DNA of 64,000 bases from Candolleomyces eurysporus. Its lineage: Eukaryota > Basidiomycota > Agaricomycetes > Agaricales > Psathyrellaceae. The stretch is taken from positions 1 through 64,000 of the forward strand of contig JANBPK010000789.1 in assembly GCA_027579435.1 (NCBI GenBank). The letters are read 5' to 3'. The first letter of the stretch is position 1; the number at the start of each line of letters is the position of its first letter. Under the pieces are notes generated by a model, which was given only the letters and a program-made list of their open reading frames with translations, searched no databases and was not told the DNA's origin. Below, piece after piece: positions 10,059-21,567 of this stretch. A program made the translations under genes and the position numbers.

Positions 10059-11311
10059 TTACGGAACGCACTGGCCTGTATAAACTTAGTACCGGAGTCG
10101 TGTCAATTACTGTAACGAACCACTCACTGTACCAACTGTTGACGGCCGAACAAGTTCCCTGAGCACAAGTGGTCGGCCCAGTCCAACCTTGACCACCGCA
10201 CTGACCGTAGAGAGCAGCACCCTGAGCAGGTTGGCTGGGTACAGTGGGCGCTTGAGTCTGAGTAGGAGCAGCAGGGGTGGAGGTTTGGACGGGGTTGCCA
10301 CCAGCAGGGCATTGAAGAGGTGCGGGTCCGGGGACCGGGTATGGTCGCCCATTATTGTTGGGAATGGTTCCCTGGTAGATGTTAAGTACGATACCCCTGC
10401 GTGTCGTGTCAGAATGCATTTCTGAGATACTATATTCGTCAGCGGAAGAGACTTACGGGTCGTTNGCCTGGTAGGCACCGGGGAATGAGACGGTGTTGCT
10501 ACCGACGGTCGATCCAGAACCAGAGACGTTAATCTGGGCGCAACCAACCTGAGGATATCCGGCAACGGCAGTCAGTAATGTAGCTCATCGTTGTATGAGG
10601 GCTCGGCTGACGTACGTAGAATTGAGCACCACCCTGGGAGTAAGCAGAGTGCAAAGCAAGAAGCTCAATACGCATGAGGTAGTTGCCNGGTGCAATGCAA
10701 GTGGGCATTTCGAAGTATTGCCATCCGCCATTCTGAATCATGCGATCGACACCCCACTGACCGTTGTTGTTGGTCAAACCATCGTGATGAACCTTGAACC
10801 AGCGTTGGCCATTGGTACTAGCCGTTGCGGCATTGTCAACTTTGGCAAGCCAAACGGAGACAGGGCCTTTGTGACTGGCGGCGATGGGATGNTCGGGGTC
10901 GTTGGCCATTTGGGGTCCACCGATAACATGGCCCCACCACGCGCCAACACGCGCACCAGCGGGAATTTGGATGATGTTGTTATCTTTGTACTGAAGATTC
11001 TTGTTGCAGGCGAGATCTGCATCGTTGACGTTTTGGATAGGCTAAAACATAAGGGTGCGCGATGTTAGTTTCCTGCTGACAATTTCGTTTCAAGGACCCG
11101 AGACTTACGTTGTTTGAGCCTGTAGCCCGAACACCCTTCAGNTGTCCTTGGTCAACGCCATTGACGGAGACTTTCTACAAGAGGTGCGGTAGTCGGCATG
11201 TCAACAATATTGATCGGGAAGAGGGAAAATATGGGGAGTTGTCACCTGGAAAATGCAATGGCCATATGCCACGGACCCGAAGGCCAGAGCGACTAGAGCG
11301 GAAAACCTCAT
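10059..11311 (-). CDS. AA9 lytic polysaccharide monooxygenase with C-terminal CBM1
   Basis: Copper enzyme that cleaves cellulose oxidatively outside the cell. The signal peptide [17 protein letters not shown] is followed directly by His, the N-terminal residue of the copper histidine brace (HCIFQKVSVNG). Further AA9 marks are [17 protein letters not shown], the second brace His in [15 protein letters not shown] and [11 protein letters not shown] with VSFPGAY. A Pro/Thr/Gln linker leads to the CBM1 ([20 protein letters not shown]). Exons include 11246-11311 and one starting at 11174. A 52-bp intron (10076-10127) splits the CBM1 so that the protein ends WYSQCVP. Without that splice the last cysteine would be lost. 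Single N bases at 10465, 10688, 10892 and 11142 do not break the frame badly. Confidence 0.93.
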
Positions 11312-11381
11312 TCTAAAGGTCACACACGATTGTCTGAGAGGGACGTCGATGTGAACTAAATGGAAACTCACCGAGAGTCGG

Positions 11382-11387
11382 TTTATA
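11382..11387 (-). promoter_or_regulatory. TATA box of the AA9 gene
   Basis: TATAAA on the minus strand, about 70 bp upstream of the ATG at 11311. Confidence 0.55.
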
Positions 11388-12296
11388 TCCCAGCGTTCAC
11401 ATCCCTCGCCGAAGCATGGATGCCGCTCGAGTTACCCCGCATAATCGAGAAAGAAGTCAGGTACGGATGAACCACTGAGATTTTGCGGAGGGATCGTATC
11501 CGAGGCAGTTTCGGGAACAAATCAATATAAGCGTCTCCAGAGAGGTATAAGAGAATGGAAGGAGAGCTTTGAATGCTCATCGGCGTCCAATTTCAGACCA
11601 AGAGCACCCGTACACCCGTCAATGGTTCGGCAGGTTGGAGAAGGTTGGAGAACCAAAGGCTTGAACGGTGCTTCGAGGCTGGGAACTTTATCGGTGGCTG
11701 ATAGGCTTCTGATATCACCAAAGAATAGCCGCAGTGGTACCGCCGAATGTCGTCACCATATTGGGGTTCGCGATGTGGGGAAATAAGAAATCCTCGTGGG
11801 CGAGAAGCATCTTGAAAGAAAGGAACTCCAGGCATCTAGCAGCCTGCTCACCTGTGACCTGGCCTACTGACAAGCAGGGGTTGGATACATCACGTATGTT
11901 GTCCTCCTCCCAGCACTTTTGTAGTTTCTCATATGTAGTCCGGCAGAGAGGCGCTTGTTGGATCCGCGCTGCGAACACACCGGGTAAAGAAGATCAGCGT
12001 TACCTGATCGGATAAGATAAGCATCAACGTCGGCTGGGCCAGCCAACAAGCGGTCTCCCAACAGCCATACCCTACCACGAACCCGCCTCTCTCCTTTTGC
12101 AGTCTCATGCGTAGTGATTGAGTATTCTGACCATTATGGCCTCACTGCTTATCTCCCCAGTGGCTTTCGGTTATATCTCGAAGAATCTTGGACGATGGCT
12201 GTAGTGCTGCCCAGAAATATCTCACATAGGACTAAAAAGGCCTACGGATAAGGTCTTATGGCCTTACTGTGATCTCACGCCTTGTCAGCTCTTTGG

Positions 12297-12303
12297 TATA
12301 AAT
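12297..12303 (+). promoter_or_regulatory. TATA box of the Cys-repeat CBM1 gene
   Basis: TATAAAT at this position is too close to an ATG at 12325 but well placed (61 bp) for the ATG at 12364, which supports the latter start. Confidence 0.5.
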
Positions 12304-12363
12304 CAATTTCATTTTCATTTTTGAATGGGTAAGTATAACCCCTCGCTTCCGACGCTGCTAACG

Positions 12364-14877
12364 ATGGCGGGCTTTAGGCCTCACTTGGCGGCGTTTACCT
12401 TACTCTTCTTCATCGCCCAGATCTCTGTATCGATTCCAACCAAGGATGACCTCTATTTTGACGACCTCAAGCTCACTTCGTTTCCCGGAGGCGTGCCTTT
12501 GAACTCCACTACGACGACCGGCACCTCCAGTTCTACGACAAAGCCACCTTTGGTTTGTCCGGCTGGTGGCCCTTGTCCATCGTGTGGCCCGGGATCGACG
12601 ATCTACTTTACGCAAACGGGAGGCGAGTGCCCATGGTGCACTTGTGGACCTATCGTAAAGCCTACAACCACCACAGTACCCTTACCGACACTCACGTGCC
12701 CGCCTGGAGGTTTCTGCCCACCATGTGGATCGGGATCGACCATCTACTTCACCCAAACCGCCAGTACCGAATGCCCCTTTTGTACGTGCGGTCCAATCAC
12801 TTCCAAAATCACCGACCATCCTACAGTTACCAGTAACTGTCCGACTCACATCCCTTGCTCGACCTGTCCACCCGGTGAAACTCAAACGACTACCACGAGG
12901 ACGGTTGGACAGTGCCCCTTGTGCGTCTGTGCTCCAACTTCTGTTACGGGTGTACCAGGTCCAGTCTGTCCGACCCACATCCCGTGCTCGACCTGTCCCC
13001 CTGGTCAAACTCAGGCGACGGTTACCAAAACGTTTGGTCAATGTCCAATTTGCACATGTGTTCCAACTCCTACACCGACTCCTACACCGACCACTATTAC
13101 TTTCACCCCTTCAATGCCGATTTCCCATACCCTACCGACAATATGCCCCAAGGAGCCTGATGCGTGCAGGCCGCCTTGTTGGCCCGGTTCTCTTCCAACA
13201 ATAACGCAGACAGGAACCGATTGTCCCTTTTGTACTTGTGTCTCAGCCCCCACCATCACCCCAACTCCGACGACCTATACTCCTACCAGTGCCTGCCTCC
13301 CTGCACCTTGCACACCGTGTGGCTCAGCGTCTCATCCTACTTTGACGTGGACTGGGACGCATTGCCCCACCTGTACGTGCGTTCCAGGACCACCTGTTAC
13401 CACGCCTACCGTCACTCCACAGCCGACGAGCTCTTGTCTACCAATTCCATGCCCGCTCTGTCCCACAGGTAGTAGTATTACAATTACGACACGTCCAGGT
13501 TCACCACCGGGGACCCCATGCTTTTGCTCCTGCGTGCCTTCTGGCCCCACGACGACTTCTAGCACGACGACGACGTGTGTTGTCCCTCCATGTGTCCCAT
13601 GTCTTCCGGGTTCGACCCAGAGCTGGCCGACGGCGACGACTGGGTGCCCGGGGTGTGGAGTTTGCGTTCCAACCAAGACGCCCACGACTGGTCCACCGAA
13701 ACCCACCATGCTTTCTGGGGAAGGACAAGCTTCGGCTGGAAATGTTCCTGTCGCAACTCGTGAAGCTATCCCACTTCATGGTGCTCGTACCACTCCTGCT
13801 TTACGCGCTGAATCGCCGATGGTTGCTCCGTACGGTCAATGTGAGTCAATTGTTGAACATGTATACGAGAATTTGCTGATGAGCACGCCTTATCAGGCGG
13901 AGGCTTAGGATATACAGGACCAAAGGAATGTGTAACGTCGCCAACGTCGGAAGTTACATGTGTACCATTAAATGAATGTGCGTCCCCTTCCTCCCGTCTC
14001 ATCAAACAATTCTTATGTCTGTGTCAGATTATCACCAGTGCCTACCCAAGAAGCCGCCTTGTCCGACCGGCTCTGGGTGTCCAGTTTGCGGGAGCGACTC
14101 GGTCACTTCCTATACTTCGACAGTTTTCGATTGTCCGGTCTGCACCTGCGTTCCATCCCCCCCCCGTCTTCACGGGCTGTCCGACCCCATCTTGTGGCGG
14201 CTGTGGACCAAGCTCGCATCCTATCTTGACATCCACGCCCGGATTCTCATGTTCCGCCTGCGGTTGTGCCCCTAATACACCCACTTCGACAACAAATCAA
14301 ATATGTCCAACATATTCTTGTGCTGGATGTGGTTCCGGTTCGTATATCACGCTNAACATCCACGGGTACGAGTTGCCCTACGTGCGCTTGTGCCCCTTAT
14401 CCTACTACAACTCCTCCTATAACGACCATCACGCCACCAACTACGAAGGTCTGCCCGACTTATTCGTGTGCTGGATGTGGTTCAGGCTCGTACATCACGC
14501 TGACGTCCACGGGTTCGAGTTGCCCTACGTGTGCTTGTGCCCCTTATCCTACCACAACTCCTCCTATAACGACCATCACGCCACCAACTACGAAGGTCTG
14601 CCCGACTTATTCGTGCCCTGGATGTGGTTCGGGATCGTACATTACACTGACGTCCACAGGCACGAGTTGTCCAACGTGCGCTTGTGTAGCCTATACTACC
14701 GCAACACCTCCGATCACGACGATTACTCCGCCATCGACGACCACCACTAAAGCATGTCCGACGTATTCATGCCCAGCTTGTGGACCCAACTCCTACGTCA
14801 CCTTAACTTCCACTGGTACTGCATGTCCACACTGCACGTGCGTGTCGCAGAAGCCTTTGCCGACGACGAAGGTTTGA
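12364..14877 (+). CDS. Secreted six-cysteine tandem-repeat protein with an internal CBM1
   Basis: Large secreted protein; function unknown, cellulose binding inferred. The start at 12364 gives a good signal peptide (MAGFRPHLAAFTLLFFIAQI) and Kozak context. About fourteen units follow with the pattern C-P-x(3-5)-C-x2-C-x2-G-S-x(n)-C-P-x-C-x-C, joined by Thr/Pro linkers that should be O-glycosylated. After the eighth unit, two introns (13841-13896 and 13978-14027) frame a complete CBM1. It runs from PYGQCGGLGYTGPKECV to NEYYHQCLP, with the conserved cysteines and aromatics. Six more units follow; units 11-14 are nearly identical at DNA level (about 147 bp period around 14310-14870). The frame breaks at a run of nine C (14157-14165) and at N 14354; one base less at each restores it. 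TGA at 14875 ends the protein inside a decayed fifteenth unit. I know no named family for these repeats. Confidence 0.75.
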
Positions 14878-15370
14878 CATTCGTGCGGGAGTAATTCATA
14901 CGCCACATTGACTGCTACGGGAACGCACTATCCTACATGTGTCTGGGTGCCGTATCCCCGGCCCACGTTCAACTAGGTGACTATTCAACGTTGTAGTACC
15001 AATATTAAATTTTGCCTTGTACCAATAATTGAAAACCGAGATGGCAGGACATTGGACCTGATGTTTCGTCTTCCTGCGCACATCGTCTCGCCTCCTGGGT
15101 TCACTCAATCACAAGTGAAGAAACGCAATACTGTATTATGTCCAATGGGTGATATCACAATCCGCAAGTCAGACAAGTAGACTGTCCAAGATGAAAAGTA
15201 CGTGGTAAATATAGACAGTCGTCCAGGCAGAGTCACTAAACAGCAAGAAAACAAAGTCCATCAGGTCCCGAAAGTAAACATTGTCCGTGCATGAAGGTCG
15301 TTAGGAAGAAGCGTGAACAAGGCGTAAAAGTTCAAAAGAAACTATAGAGTATCGTTCATCGTCCAATCTA
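14878..15370. other. Convergent intergenic region with a decayed repeat unit
   Basis: From 14878 to about 14975 there is a degenerate continuation of the six-Cys repeat (SYATLTATGTHYPTC in one frame) in which several cysteines have been replaced. The rest shows nothing recognisable. Confidence 0.55.
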
Positions 15371-16620
15371 TTAAATCGCCAAAAGGACCAAGGCGGCAGC
15401 AACAATCCCACCGAGACCGTGTGCAACATACGAAGCACTGGCTGCACTCGAAGCTGTCGCACTCGCAGCAGTTCCAGTCCTGCTGCTCGTCGCGGCTGTG
15501 GTCGAGGCAGCGCTGCTTGAAGCAGTCGTGGAAGGAGTCGGCCGAGGGATAGTACTGAAGCTCATGGTGCTAGCACCGGGAATGGGCACTCGGACTGTAG
15601 CGCTGGGTCCGTAGATGTCAGTGCTAGCGAAGGTGCTGCACAAGCTGCTGGCCGGCGGGACTGCAGGGCCTTGTCCAGGGATGGGCTGGTTGTCGGATGC
15701 ACATGATTCGAAGACTCCGTCGCGTGCGCCGGAAGGGGCGTTGAATTGGCAACCTTGGGTGTCAAAGATGTGTTGGCAGTAATCTGCGTCGCGAGCGCCT
15801 CGTGGATCGCAGGCTTTGAGGCAGAATTGGTTGCCACCCATGAAGCTAGGTTCAGTGCGTCAGCAACATGGTAACTGTTATAAAGGGTAGTTGGTTTACT
15901 TATGCCATTCGACGACCTGGACATAAACCCCAGTGAACGCATTGCTGAAGACAAGTCCTCCCATAGGATTTCCTCTCTGGTAAGCCTTGTTTCAGCTCAA
16001 AACAAACAAAAGGGTCCTCGGGTTTCACGTACCAAGTCAGCTCCGTGTGGATCCATCTCTCCTCCAGCGTCTCCTGCGACCATATTGATTNGGNTTTGGT
16101 CGCTGATAAATCCCCAAACCTGAACGTAGTCAGGGGCCTTGGTGAATTGGACGCCGGTCAGAGTGCCGTCGACCATCACGCGCGATCCATGACCTGGTTG
16201 GGTACACCATGCCACCATTTCACCTTCGATTTCTCCAACCGCGCGACCCGGGCTAGGGGGCGCCCAGAAGCAGAAATCTAGACCAGAGTAGCTGGGTTAA
16301 GAATGGAACAGCATTTAGGCAAATACTCCTCACCATCGAGCGAGTTGATGATCGCAGTTTGGCACAGGGAGGTGGGGCCCTCCGTAGTCGAGTTGCACCG
16401 GTTGTAACCGAGTTGTTCACCTCGAGGGAGACCGACGTCAGTATCGACTTTTTCAGGCTAGGGTTCGGACATTGTGAGTGCTCGTCAGTGAAAGGACATG
16501 CGCAAGCCTTACAATCGTGTCCCACGTGTATCGCTTTTGAACGAGGGGAACGTAGTCCTGGGCCTGGACGAACAGAACAGAGCCAGAGGCGAGCGCTGCG
16601 AGGAAAACCGCCTTGAGCAT
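15371..16620 (-). CDS. Macrofage-activating-glycoprotein-like secreted protein with GPI-type tail
   Basis: Extracellular glycoprotein of the basidiomycete MAG family; molecular role unknown. The signal peptide is MLKAVFLAALASGSVLFVQA; another Met lies five codons upstream, at 16635. The family blocks appear in order over several exons: QLGYNRCNSTTEG with SLCQTAIINSLDG, then VAWCTQPGHGSRVMVDGTLT, then KAPDYVQVWGF. They continue with AGDAGGEMDPHGADL, QFCLKACDPRGA, DADYCQHIFDTQGCQF and GVFESC. The C-terminus is a Ser/Thr/Ala-rich stretch followed by a hydrophobic end (GLGGIVAAALVLLAI), as in GPI-anchored cell-wall proteins. N bases at 16091 and 16094 are within an exon. It is transcribed towards the Cys-repeat gene. 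Confidence 0.85.
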
Positions 16621-17646
16621 GATGGGAAGAGACAAGAGGGTTGCCTGTAGTGTTCTGCGCTGACGCGAGCAGAGAGAGGAAAGGCTCGGGGAAGAAACAA
16701 AGGAACAAGCGAGGACCAGGCTCCAAGGGCCCCCATTTTGTTGTGTGATTTAAAAATAGATTGCACTGGTGCGTTGACATCCATCCCGGCATGATGAATG
16801 GTCGGTAGCGCCAGGGAATGCATATAAATAGCTACTTATAGAGCCCATCTCTGGCAGTCTTCTACCGTCGGTAGAAGTTCAGTTGGCTATTCGTCAACAA
16901 ATAGTTTGTTTTCCGCTACCTGAGGATAGGAGTATCCAAGAGGAGGGTTCCGATGCAGGTCGGAGGAAAAGGGATGATCGAGTGCCGTGCATCCAAGAAT
17001 AGATTTTGGGTTTGCGCCGCGTGCCTTCGTACAGCCCATTGTAAATGCCACCATTCAAAAGGCTGTCAAATCTGAAAATAGAACATTTGCCCTAGCTAGG
17101 ATTCCTGGGCGACACGGTGACGCTTCAACGTGCAGAAGGCAGAGGCTTCGAGGTACTCGCCCCGTAGATTGGGAAATAGCTAGTTCCCGGAGAGAAGCAC
17201 TTGAGGCAAACTCCAGCAATTGGAGGAGATCCCGAGGAGCAATATCGAGTCTAAACTGCAGATAGTAGTCCACTGTTCGCAGGCTTCATAAACGCCTTAC
17301 GTCGACTTGAAATGATGTGGGTAGAAAAATGAAACCGTTCGGTCGGCAAAATTTAATTGCTCAGTTTGGCAACGTCGTTAACATCAAGCACGCACCAATA
17401 TATGTCGACAACGCGATCTCCGACATGGCCGCTTGCACGGGGCTGCAAGTTCAACTGAGCGGTCGCGTGGTCGCGAGATTGTGCGGCTCAAATTATCAGG
17501 CGAATCATAACGAAAGACCAAACTTTATCACACTGTTCCATCCTCAATGTCTTCCGAACGGTCAGAGAAATCTCCGCTCGGCTTCTGAGTCCTAGGTATA
17601 AAAGGAGCGGTGGACAGAAGTGACTTCAACGCTGCGAAAGCTCGTC
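16621..17646. other. Divergent intergenic region, including the left edge of duplicated block A
   Basis: From about 17131 onwards the sequence is repeated inverted near 43626-43123, upstream of GMC copy D. It holds the promoters of the MAG-like gene and of GMC copy A. No gene is recognised. Confidence 0.55.
17597..17604 (+). promoter_or_regulatory. TATA box of GMC copy A
   Basis: TATAAAAG, 43 bp before the ATG at 17647; conserved in copy D. Confidence 0.65.
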
Positions 17647-19943
17647 ATGAAGCGACTTATCTGTGCCGTAACATTCCTTTTTTACGCCGCTGCTGGTGCG
17701 CAGGCAAAGGTCTATCAGAGCATCGAAGAACTCCCCACCACCACCAGACCCTTTGATTTCATCGTTGCGGGCGGTGATCCTCTCCGGCGTCATACTATAC
17801 ATCCTCTTTCGCTCATCCACGATTGTAGGGGGAACTGCAGGGTCCGTGATTGCCAGCAGGCTCAGCGAAAATCGCAGGTTCAATGTTCTTCTTGTTGAAG
17901 CTGGCCCAGAGTAGGTCCCTGATCGATTGAGAACGTGTTTCGCTCAAAGACTTGCTATACCAGCAACGCGGGCGTTATCGAGCTCATCATTCCAGCCTGG
18001 AATCTTCGAAGGGATGTTGCTCAATATGATTGGCCCTACATCTCAACACCCCAGCCGGGACTGAACGGTAGAACACTCGCTGTAACCCGAGGCCATGTTC
18101 TTGGCGGAAGTAGTTCTATCAGTAGGTTTACCTTTTTCTACGCCTATCGGCTTTTCTCACGTTGTACCTTAGATGGGATGGTATACACCAGAGGCTCAGC
18201 CGACGATTTTGATAATTGGGGTCGGGTAACTGGTGATCCAGGGTGGAGCTGGAAAGCCCTCTGGCCTTATATCAAGCGCGTGAGTGATTAAGTCGCGCGG
18301 TGGAACACAGGGATGACAGATGTTGTGGCATCTTCAGCACGAACAATGGGTCCAACCAGCTGGCGGTCGTGATCCCTCAGGCCAGTTCGATCCCAGCGTG
18401 CATGGATACAAAGGCAAAGTCTCAGTTTCACTCCCTTGGAATGGTCCTACCGACCATGACAATCGTACGGCCCGAAACGCTGAGCTACAAAAAGAGTTTC
18501 CAGTGATTCTGGATCCGAATGCGGGGAAGCCGATCGGAATCAGTGAGGTCCTACTCTACTTGCAGTAACATCATTTCTAATGCACGTAGCTTGGATGCAA
18601 TCCACAATCGGCAACGGAGAACGCAGCAGCGCTGCTACCGCATATTTGGGATCTGACGTTCGCGAGAGGCCAAACCTGACGATTCTGTTGAACACATACA
18701 TCACTCGCTTGCTTCCAGTCAAGGCATCAAGCCGGTCGCTTGACATTCGATCAATTGAAATTGCTCCTCGAAGAGGAGGTCAGTGTTCCTCAGATATTAC
18801 CCACGTGTTTTGACTGGATTGACATGTCGGCAGGATCGACCAGAATCTTAAGCGCCGCGAAGGAGATCATACTTTCAGGAGGAGTGATTGGAACGCCTCA
18901 GATCCTTCTCAATTCCGGTATTGGCAACAAAACGGAGCTGGAAACTCTGGGCATCCCTCCGCTCCTCAATCTGCCGGATGTGGGGCAAGGTTTGACTGAC
19001 CATGTCGCTACTACTATTGCGTGGACGGTGATTCCTCCAAATACCCCGACGTACGTTCCAACATACATTGATGGGCATCATGTTCTATCTGTCCTGACCT
19101 CCATCAACTAGTATTGACGAAACTACCGCGTTGGCCATGTGGCAAGAAAATAGGACGGGTCCCTTGACCGAGAAGTTCACCCACCAGATACTTTGGTCGA
19201 GGTTTCAACCTGACTCTTCGATATTCAAAGAGTTTAAGGATCCATCCACAGGCCCCACGTCTCCGCACATTGAGATGCCTCTTGGCGTAGGTTGCCTTTA
19301 CGCGTCCCAGTGTCCCGCAGGCTAACATGGGGGTTAATATTGTAGTCAGATTCAGGACCAGCTGGAACCTTTTGCCTCTTGACTCCACATTCGCGTCAGT
19401 GGGCCCGCTATTTCATACTATTGCACCTGACTCAAAGCTTCGATTTCCGATCAGGCGGCTCGGTGAAACTTCGTTCTAAGAATCCTTTCGACGATCCTCT
19501 CATCGACCTCGGTCTCCTGTCACACCCTTTCGATATGGCCGCTCTGAAGGAAGGTATACGCATTTTCAAGAAGTTTTACTCAAGTTCCGCGTGGGATGGG
19601 TACATTACAGGATTCCAGGGCCCAGATCCAGATAATTTATCCGACGAAGAGTTCGAGAAGATCATACGCGACAGTGCTTTTACCTACCTGCACCCCGTTG
19701 GAACGGCTTCGATGTCCTCCAAAAAATCGAAGCGAGGGGTCGTGGACCACGAGCTGAAGTTAAAGGGAGCGACTGGAATTCGAATCGTGGACGCATCTGT
19801 TTTCGTGAGTGTCGATATGTTTAGCACAAATACTTCTCACCAACGAGAGCTTCTTATAGCCATATATTTTGACTGCGCATACCCAGGCTGCGGTGTACAT
19901 CCTAGCTGAGCGAGCGGCGGATCTCATACGAGACGCTTGGTGA
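17647..19943 (+). CDS. Secreted GMC oxidoreductase (aryl-alcohol-oxidase-like), copy A
   Basis: FAD enzyme of the glucose-methanol-choline family (CAZy AA3_2-like), expected to oxidise aromatic or aliphatic alcohols outside the cell and yield H2O2. The signal peptide is [20 protein letters not shown]. The dinucleotide-binding segment PFDFIVAGG is split by an intron from [14 protein letters not shown], then VLLVEAGPE. GMC signature 1 is [12 protein letters not shown] and signature 2 is [17 protein letters not shown]. The first catalytic His is in HPVGTASM. The last intron (19805-19859) leads into [20 protein letters not shown], giving the second catalytic His in AHTQ. The protein ends LIRDAW. 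At least seven introns interrupt it and all exons I checked stay open. A convergent HNH gene follows. Confidence 0.88.
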
Positions 19944-21567
19944 TCGTCAGCTCGGGTTGTTACCTGTGTTGAATGTCTATGGCTTCGTCAGAAGCCCATG
20001 TCTCGATTTCCGAACTATTTCGTTATCTTTTCAAGAGAGCTTCTCAACTCCCGAGTCCCGGGTCTCGGCAAGCTTCGTGAATATCCCTGCTCAAGTTTGA
20101 TATTTAACGATGACCCATGACCGCGAGATTCTATAGCCAAGCCCTATCCAATCCAAGGCGCGATCCTTTCGACAACTGAAATCTCAGGCGGGAAGACATG
20201 TGAAGTTCTGAATCCATCGAACCTAGGGGCTAGTCTTTTCGGTCAACTCTGAAAAATTGGTCAACGAATCATGTTTATTGTCACCTGTGATCACACGTCG
20301 GAACACATGGCAAAGGAGGCCTCATGAAGATTGAAGAAACGTTCGGATATTGGAGTCAGAGCTCTGCACCATTTCCGACCATTGAGATAGCTGGGAGGTG
20401 CTTGATAGAGCATTTTCGAGATCATGTTCATACTCGTGCTGAACGAAAGGCGAAGGGAACCGTTGGATTCTGGGTGGCGGTTTTTGACTAAATCTCGCAA
20501 GTCTGGTGTGCTGGCAATACACAGGAGCGTGACGGCTTTATGTGGCCGAAGACATGACTCTGCTGCTTTTCTCTCTATCGAACGGCGAGTGTTCAATTTG
20601 CAATAGCTACAGGTCAGAAGTCCACGCGTGCTGACGCTTTGACGAGGCGACCGAAAAACTACTTGTAGCGCATGCCAACCTACTCCAGTAAGCCAATCGT
20701 TTCAGCCTTCATAAGCCTACGGTGACCTCGAGTACGATTCAATGATCTCGCTGACGTCTGATTTTCGGCTGTATTCGGACTGGATTCTAATCACCGTGCC
20801 AGTTTCAGACCATGATTTATACACACCCTAGAACACATCCTCCCTAGGATTAATGGAAGAAAAGAAGAACCAAATCAGCGATGACAGGTTGACAGATGCG
20901 GCCGTCGGCTTCGCAATCTGAACTGGTGTCCCACAACTTGAAGTCGACTGAGTGAGAGTGGAAACCGGTTGCTCCTTATTGGGAGGTCAAGGCTTTAAGC
21001 TTGTGCAGTTGCTGCGTACTTACCCACTTCCTCAATCGTAGCGACGCTAGTTCCCTACTCCGGGTAGCTGGGACAATTGCGAAACTTGTCGAAATCCTGT
21101 GAAGGCAAAAGACCCGAAGGGTGCACGGACTAACTTATTTAAGGTGGGAGGAGTTATACTCATCCTTGTTCGTTAATCTCATCGTCAATTGGTACTATTT
21201 TTGAGGCAGAACGAAGTCAAAATATACAGGTGGAACGAGTAAGCAATAGTGAAGCAATAACGATCCAGTGTATAGGTATATCCGAAATCTCAATCAGCTC
21301 CGACTCCAAGCTTCAAGTTTCGTTCGATCACTCTTCGCCCTCCGCATCTTGAGCTGCGCTTGAGCTAAGAGAAAGAATGAACAGCGCGCAAGGGCAGCTT
21401 CCCATTTGCATAGTTGCCACGTTAAGTTAAAGTTTCCAGCTCCAATGCATTGTGTCGCAACAGAATCCCCCTTCCACTTCGTGAAGTCTTAATCAGGGAC
21501 GCTTCTTTATGATATAAGAATACTAATGCTATCCTGTTGCACGATAAAAAGCAGGAGTGAATATGCC
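19944..21567. other. GMC-HNH intergenic flank (duplicated)
   Basis: This convergent 1.6-kb spacer is repeated inverted at 39385-40822 and, with an internal deletion of about 0.6 kb, directly at 23888-24600. A minus-strand frame (20291-20596) is open here but broken by indels in the inverted copy, so I do not call it a gene. Confidence 0.6.

Larger units (their letters stand above)
11312..12363. other. Shared divergent promoter region of the AA9 and Cys-repeat CBM1 genes
   Basis: About 1.05 kb between two genes encoding CBM1 proteins transcribed in opposite directions. A TATA box stands at each end. A minus-strand frame of 87 codons (11715-11978) is open, but nothing supports it as a gene. 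Confidence 0.5.
17131..21382 (+). repeat. Segmental duplication block A (inverted partner at 39385-43626)
   Basis: A block of about 4.25 kb with promoter, the whole GMC gene and its 3' flank. The same sequence is found in reverse orientation 18 kb away. Left identity starts near AGGCTTCGAGGTACTCG. Right identity ends at AGAGAAAGAATGAAC. The edges were placed by eye to within about 10 bp. Confidence 0.85.

Noticed and set aside
12325..12377. Start at ATG 12325 or a first intron 12329-12377 in the Cys-repeat gene
   Set aside because: The splice would shift the frame, and the ATG is only about 22 bp after the TATA box; ATG 12364 fits better.
13038..13709. Gly/Val-rich minus-strand frames opposite the Cys-repeat gene
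   Set aside because: Shadows of the Thr/Pro/Cys-rich coding strand.
20291..20596. Minus-strand frame of 101 codons between GMC-A and HNH-A
   Set aside because: The inverted copy at 40109-40396 is interrupted by indels that change the frame, so it is not conserved as protein.
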